Assembly (NCBI GenBank): GCA_021202495.1
Contig: JAJQCX010000156.1
Span: 1 to 7,026, forward strand
DNA: 7,026 nucleotides
Direction: 5' to 3'
From: Clostridia bacterium
GTDB taxonomy: Bacteria > Bacillota > Clostridia > UMGS1883
The notes below the pieces were generated by a model. It made no database searches. It was not told the DNA's origin and worked only from the letters and a program-made list of their open reading frames with translations. Below, one piece after another: positions 4,568-7,026 of the stretch (its first letter is position 1; each line of letters begins with the position of its first letter). The translations under genes and the position numbers were made by a program.

Positions 4568-7026
4568 ATGAACAATTTATTCAAGACACTGGTATCCGCT
4601 GTGACCGCATCTACATTGGCATTGTCGACAATGGGTGTGTTTCCGGTTGCATCGGCTGCCGAGGACAAGGGCGCTGTAGTCCCGACGTATGAAGAAGTCA
4701 TCGCCGCGGTTGAAAGCGCGAACGACTATTACCAGTCCACGGTTAAGTACAACCAGCAGGAGTATGGTATTCCCAACTGCTTCTGGGCTAAAGCTGCTTA
4801 TGAGACAGGTAATATGGAGGCTTACTACACGACCGGCATCGAGTCGTACCGCAAGTACGCTTTGGCGTGGGCGGACGACTGCAGCTGGATGGGCCACACT
4901 TCTACGGCTCCGGCAAGCGAATGGACATACGGCTACAGCCAGACGCTTTCGGACAAGGCAGTTCTTTTCGGCGACTTCCAGATTTGCTTCCAGACCTATA
5001 TTGATTTGTACAATATAGAAAAGAACGAATCCTACGGCTCAACGGTTGACTCCACAAAGATTGCGCGTGCGATCGAGGTTATGGGCTATGAGGCTGATAA
5101 CTCCTTCGACGGCTATTGGTGGTGGGCCGACTCCCTTTACATGGTTATGCCCGTTATGACAAAGCTCTACAAGGTTACGGGCGACGAAAAGTATCTTGAC
5201 AAGCTCTATGTACAGTTCAGATATGCGAAAGAGCTCATGTACGACGGCCCCGGAGGCATCCCGACGAGCTCGAGCGGTTACACAACATCCGCAAAGCTTT
5301 CGAACGGCGCAAGCTATTCCAATGCAAGCGACTATAAGTATCTCTTCTATCGTGACGCGGGTTATGTTTATCCGTTGAATCCCAATACGGGTCACGAGAG
5401 TGAAAAGAACTTCTGGGCACGCGGCAACGGCTGGGTATTCGCGGGTCTCGCAAAGGTTCTTCAGGATATGCCCGACGATTACGAGTATTACGATGAGTTC
5501 GAGACAACATATCTCGAAATGGCTCCGGCAATCAGAGACTGCATGATGACAGATTCCGACGGCTACGGCTACTGGACACAGTCGATGCTTCAGGGTTATC
5601 CGACAAGCAATTCCAACCCCGACGGTTACGAGACGACAGGTACTGCGTTCTTCGTATACGGCTTTGCTTGGGGTATCAACTCCGGTCTTCTCGACGAGGA
5701 CGAATATTATGAGACAACTATCCGCGCTTGGAACTATCTTGAACATGTAGCGCTTCAGGATAACGGCTTGGTAGGCTACTGCCAGTACATAGGCTCCAAC
5801 GCAACGGTTGCTATGGAAAAGACAAACACTCAGAACTTCGGCGTAGGCGCATACCTGCTTGCAGCTTGCGAGGTTTCGAGACTTGTCGGCGGCGTTCAGG
5901 GCGATATGCAGCCTTACCTTCAGAAGAAGCTTGAGGGTTACATGGCTCTTCGCGTAGGTTCGCCTCACTACTATTATGACAGCTCGGTCGGTCACGTATT
6001 TGAGGATGACCACAGCACAACTGTTTATTTGAAGGATTCCGGCAACGGCACCGCTACGGCTATGCTTCCCGCAAGACCGATTATCGAGAAGTTCGGCGGC
6101 AGCGTAGAGTGGGATGAAGCGGCGCAGACAGTTACGGCTACACTTGGCGACAGAACGGTTGTATTCACCGTCGGCAGCACTGAAATTCTTGTAAACGGCG
6201 AAGCTACGGAGGCTCCCGTTGCAACGGAAATCACAAACAGCAGAACGTTTGTTCCGATCAGAGCGCTTTGCGAATCTCTCGGACTTAAGGTTTACTGGAA
6301 CGACTGCGGCGACGCTGAGAGCGGCGTTATCGTTATAGGCGAAAAGGCTACGCCTTTCTATGACTGCGATTACAACATGGTTCTCATGCTCCAGGAGCTT
6401 TTGGGAACAAACCGCGCCGAGGGTCACGAATTTAAGGCACGTCCCGAGCAGGAAGCTAAGTCCTTTGAACCGGCTTATCAGGAAACTCTTTCGAGCCCTG
6501 TAGGCGAAAAGATTAACATCACGGCAGCTAACTGCACATTCAATCAGCAGCCTGAGGCTGCAAACCCCGGCAGCAACGTTGTTGACGGCAATTCGAACAC
6601 ATTCTGGTCTTCTGAAGGCACCGGCACGGTAGTTGTTGACCTTCAGCAGTCAACTCCGATCAGCTGCGTGGGCATACAGTTCAGACAGTATGATGACGAC
6701 AGAACAATTCCTTATACGGTATATATCTCCGATGACAACAGTTCGTGGACAACGGTTGCAAGCGGCTCGTCCAAGGCGAGAAGCAACGCGTTTATCTACA
6801 CGGCTGTAGGCAAGGACGCAAGATACGTTAAGTATCAGTTTGACGGAAACTCTGTTTCCGGTTGGAACAGCGTAGCTGAAATTGCGGTTTACACGGGCGA
6901 CGCAAGCCTTGTTGCAGACCTTACGACTGCTACTGCATCGACGACAACGACTGCTTCGACATCGTCGTCGGCAACGGGAACAAAGGTTTCGATTACGGCA
7001 GCTAACTGCACATTCAGCCAGCAGCC
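4568..7026 (+). CDS. Secreted modular GH88/GH105 unsaturated uronyl hydrolase, 3' end outside the window
   Basis: Open from ATG 4568 to the window edge: 819 complete codons and no stop. GGAGG at 4555-4559 precedes the ATG by 8 bases. Residues 1-30 form a signal peptide (basic start, hydrophobic core, likely cleavage after VASA). Residues ~35-440 are a GH88/GH105 (alpha/alpha)6-barrel domain, with WWWADSLYM at 184-192 (Asp188 the likely catalytic residue), FWARGNGW at 282-289 and ETTGTAFF at 355-362. The family hydrates the C4=C5 double bond of terminal unsaturated uronic acids left by polysaccharide lyases, so a pectin (rhamnogalacturonan) or related acidic-glycan substrate is likely but unproven. 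Residues ~480-593 resemble the copper-amine-oxidase N-terminal-like stalk domain (MLPARPIIEKFGGSVEWD, then RTFVPIRAL at 559-567). Residues 649-777 are an F5/8-type-C/discoidin (CBM32-like) domain. A Thr/Ser/Ala linker (~780-805) leads into the first residues of a second such repeat. Any anchor (SLH, LPXTG, dockerin) would lie beyond the window. The mature part has 12 cysteines. Confidence 0.9.
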   Translation, partial: MNNLFKTLVSAVTASTLALSTMGVFPVASAAEDKGAVVPTYEEVIAAVESANDYYQSTVKYNQQEYGIPNCFWAKAAYETGNMEAYYTTGIESYRKYALAWADDCSWMGHTSTAPASEWTYGYSQTLSDKAVLFGDFQICFQTYIDLYNIEKNESYGSTVDSTKIARAIEVMGYEADNSFDGYWWWADSLYMVMPVMTKLYKVTGDEKYLDKLYVQFRYAKELMYDGPGGIPTSSSGYTTSAKLSNGASYSNASDYKYLFYRDAGYVYPLNPNTGHESEKNFWARGNGWVFAGLAKVLQDMPDDYEYYDEFETTYLEMAPAIRDCMMTDSDGYGYWTQSMLQGYPTSNSNPDGYETTGTAFFVYGFAWGINSGLLDEDEYYETTIRAWNYLEHVALQDNGLVGYCQYIGSNATVAMEKTNTQNFGVGAYLLAACEVSRLVGGVQGDMQPYLQKKLEGYMALRVGSPHYYYDSSVGHVFEDDHSTTVYLKDSGNGTATAMLPARPIIEKFGGSVEWDEAAQTVTATLGDRTVVFTVGSTEILVNGEATEAPVATEITNSRTFVPIRALCESLGLKVYWNDCGDAESGVIVIGEKATPFYDCDYNMVLMLQELLGTNRAEGHEFKARPEQEAKSFEPAYQETLSSPVGEKINITAANCTFNQQPEAANPGSNVVDGNSNTFWSSEGTGTVVVDLQQSTPISCVGIQFRQYDDDRTIPYTVYISDDNSSWTTVASGSSKARSNAFIYTAVGKDARYVKYQFDGNSVSGWNSVAEIAVYTGDASLVADLTTATASTTTTASTSSSATGTKVSITAANCTFSQQ
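6521..6552 (+). repeat. First copy of near-identical repeat opening an F5/8-type-C domain
   Basis: A 32-base stretch encoding TAANCTFNQQP (residues 652-662) at the start of the first discoidin-like domain. It matches 6995-7026 at 30 of 32 positions; the two differences change AAT to AGC, replacing Asn with Ser. This indicates tandem domain duplication inside the hydrolase gene. Confidence 0.85.
6920..6979 (+). other. Low-complexity Thr/Ser/Ala linker coding segment
   Basis: Encodes a stretch made almost only of threonine, serine and alanine between the first F5/8-type-C domain and the start of the second. Repeated ACG, ACT, TCG and GCA codons give a quasi-repetitive DNA tract (TCGACGACAACGACTG, TCGTCGTCG). 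Such linkers are typical of modular secreted carbohydrate enzymes, where they space domains and may carry O-glycans. The tract is a likely site of length variation between strains. Confidence 0.8.
6995..7026 (+). repeat. Second copy of the F5/8-type-C opening repeat, cut by the window edge
   Basis: Encodes TAANCTFSQQ and the first two bases of the next codon. It is nearly identical to 6521-6552 and shows that a second discoidin-like domain follows the linker. How far the identity continues cannot be seen. Confidence 0.85.

Noticed and set aside
5039..6427. Long open frame of 462 codons on the minus strand inside the hydrolase gene
   Set aside because: It lies wholly antisense to a plus-strand gene with clear domains and motifs. 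Its translation is rich in Val, Arg, Cys and Ala and has no recognisable family; the openness follows from the C/G-biased third positions of the plus-strand gene.
6521..7026. CRISPR or mobile-element direct repeat
   Set aside because: The two copies are in frame in one gene and encode the start of the same protein fold, so domain duplication explains them. There are no further spaced copies.

Overview
The window most likely comes from an anaerobic Clostridia-type Firmicute, possibly a gut plant-fibre degrader. This rests on strong GGAGG ribosome-binding sites, tightly packed co-directional genes, a ThiI without a rhodanese domain beside a NifS-like cysteine desulfurase (the Gram-positive arrangement), and a large secreted glycoside hydrolase with modular surface domains. 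Base composition is mixed: coding regions are moderately GC-rich and the one long intergenic spacer is very AT-rich. No species can be named from this sequence.

Region 1 (54-4318) is one compact plus-strand gene cluster, probably an operon. In order it encodes a two-CBS-domain protein resembling the c-di-AMP receptor DarB/YkuL; a small three-helix membrane protein of unknown function; a cysteine desulfurase starting at a GTG; ThiI, the tRNA 4-thiouridine synthetase; and a full-length CinA (MoCF domain plus NMN-deamidase domain). Neighbouring genes overlap by 14 or 1 bases or are separated by 10-16 bases. The desulfurase and ThiI form an evident functional pair: the first makes a cysteine persulfide and the second uses the sulfur on tRNA (and possibly for thiamine). 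CinA recycles NMN in the pyridine nucleotide cycle and has no obvious biochemical link to the others. A strong rho-independent terminator at 4339-4376 closes the cluster.

Region 2 (4377-4567) is a 191-base AT-rich control region. It holds a small hairpin, a perfect 22-base A/T palindrome, a candidate extended -10 promoter, and a leader that can fold in two mutually exclusive ways around the Shine-Dalgarno sequence of the next gene.

Region 3 (4568 to the window end) is a single very large open reading frame that runs off the right edge: at least 819 residues, with a signal peptide, a GH88/GH105 unsaturated-uronyl hydrolase catalytic domain, a copper-amine-oxidase-N-like stalk domain, an F5/8-type-C (discoidin, CBM32-like) domain, a Thr/Ser linker, and the first residues of a second F5/8-type-C repeat. 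It is probably a surface-associated or secreted enzyme that trims unsaturated oligosaccharides released by polysaccharide lyases, for example from pectin. Its codon use differs visibly from that of Region 1.

I see no CRISPR array, insertion sequence, tRNA or rRNA. The most interesting unexplained element is the switch-like leader and its promoter region in front of the hydrolase gene.
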